A stretch of DNA of 64,000 nucleotides. Origin: Betaproteobacteria bacterium Ga0077526. GTDB lineage: Bacteria; Pseudomonadota; Gammaproteobacteria; Burkholderiales; Ga0077523. Each line of letters opens with the position of its first letter. Positions within the stretch are counted from its first letter, which is position 1. Position numbers and translations under genes: made by a program. The notes under the pieces were generated by a model, which searched no databases, had not been told where the DNA came from, and saw only the letters and a list, made by a program, of their open reading frames with translations. The DNA lies in the NCBI GenBank assembly GCA_001464765.1, contig LNDV01000014.1, positions 1-64,000 of the forward strand, in the 5' to 3' direction. Below, piece by piece: positions 63,810-64,000 of this stretch.

Positions 63810-64000
63810 ATGACGACCACCAAGCGACTTCCCTGGGCTGCGGCCCTCCTCCTGGCCGTGACCGTCGTAGCCGTTGGCGGCTGCGCCAAGCCCAAGACCC
63901 GCTACGGCGACGCTGGCGCAGTGGAGACGGTGACCAATCAGTTCGGCTCCACCGACCTGCAAATGCTCGCCGAGCAGATGACCCAGTCGATGCTGCAGGC
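63810..64000 (+). CDS. lpoB: LpoB-like penicillin-binding protein activator, partial
   Basis: The first 63 codons of a lipoprotein gene that continues past the window edge. A signal sequence ends in a lipobox (VAVGGC, Cys25). The mature start is KPKTRYGDAGAVETVTNQFGSTDLQMLAEQMTQSM, which fits the N-terminal region of LpoB. LpoB in E. coli stimulates PBP1b. Its start is 33 bases after the YcfL stop, with GAGGAG about 8 bases upstream. Confidence 0.8.
   Translation, partial: MTTTKRLPWAAALLLAVTVVAVGGCAKPKTRYGDAGAVETVTNQFGSTDLQMLAEQMTQSMLQ

Overview
The window is high-GC, gene-dense DNA that looks like the chromosome of an environmental betaproteobacterium. The basis is indirect: several PEP-CTERM surface proteins, COG3014-YcfL-LpoB lipoprotein genes, a GlcDEF glycolate oxidase, Liv/Urt-type transporters and NarL-type two-component systems occur together. 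No rRNA, tRNA, CRISPR array, transposase or phage gene was seen. The exosortase needed for PEP-CTERM sorting is not in the window.

Layout. Bases 1-280 hold a tandem run of a dispersed GC-rich repeat, then a YqhA-family membrane protein. From 1.2 to 7.7 kb, on the minus strand, an operon tlpA / DUF4266 lipoprotein / DUF3570 barrel / apbE is bracketed by two paralogous PEP-CTERM proteins that share a palindromic upstream motif. From 8 to 18 kb lie a Tat-type amidohydrolase, an argC-like gene, an ABC exporter, a large TbpB-like lipoprotein, a PA14-like PEP-CTERM protein, an enolase-superfamily enzyme and a Rap1a/Tai-like protein. From 18.1 to 23.6 kb a minus-strand run encodes an ammonium transporter and a MacAB-like efflux system. 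From 24 to 29.5 kb are a PilB/GspE-type ATPase and a large MASE1-PAS-GGDEF-EAL protein.

From 29.6 to 39.2 kb come a MoxR/VWA pair, then glycolate/glycerate metabolism (hyi, a permease, glycerate 2-kinase, glcDEF) and a small cytochrome c with a CX3CH haem motif. From 39.2 to 41.4 kb are small hypotheticals and an M50 protease. From 41.7 to 49.7 kb is an amide-nitrogen locus: GatC-like protein, amidase and nitrilase on the plus strand face a Liv/Urt-type ABC importer and a DUF1028 protein on the minus strand. From 50 to 60.4 kb are a STAND/BTAD regulator and a surface locus in which two paralogous response regulators bracket a TonB-dependent receptor and a PEP-CTERM protein, with one histidine kinase. 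From 60.7 kb to the edge are a YVTN beta-propeller protein and the COG3014-YcfL-LpoB genes; lpoB is cut by the window end.

The best candidates for an undescribed system are the TlpA-DUF4266-DUF3570-ApbE operon (with a His/Met-rich second barrel, an ApbE lacking its usual metal-binding Asp and a terminator just before the first start codon) and the TonB receptor/PEP-CTERM locus with its paired regulators. Functions are inferred from sequence reading alone; no database search was run.
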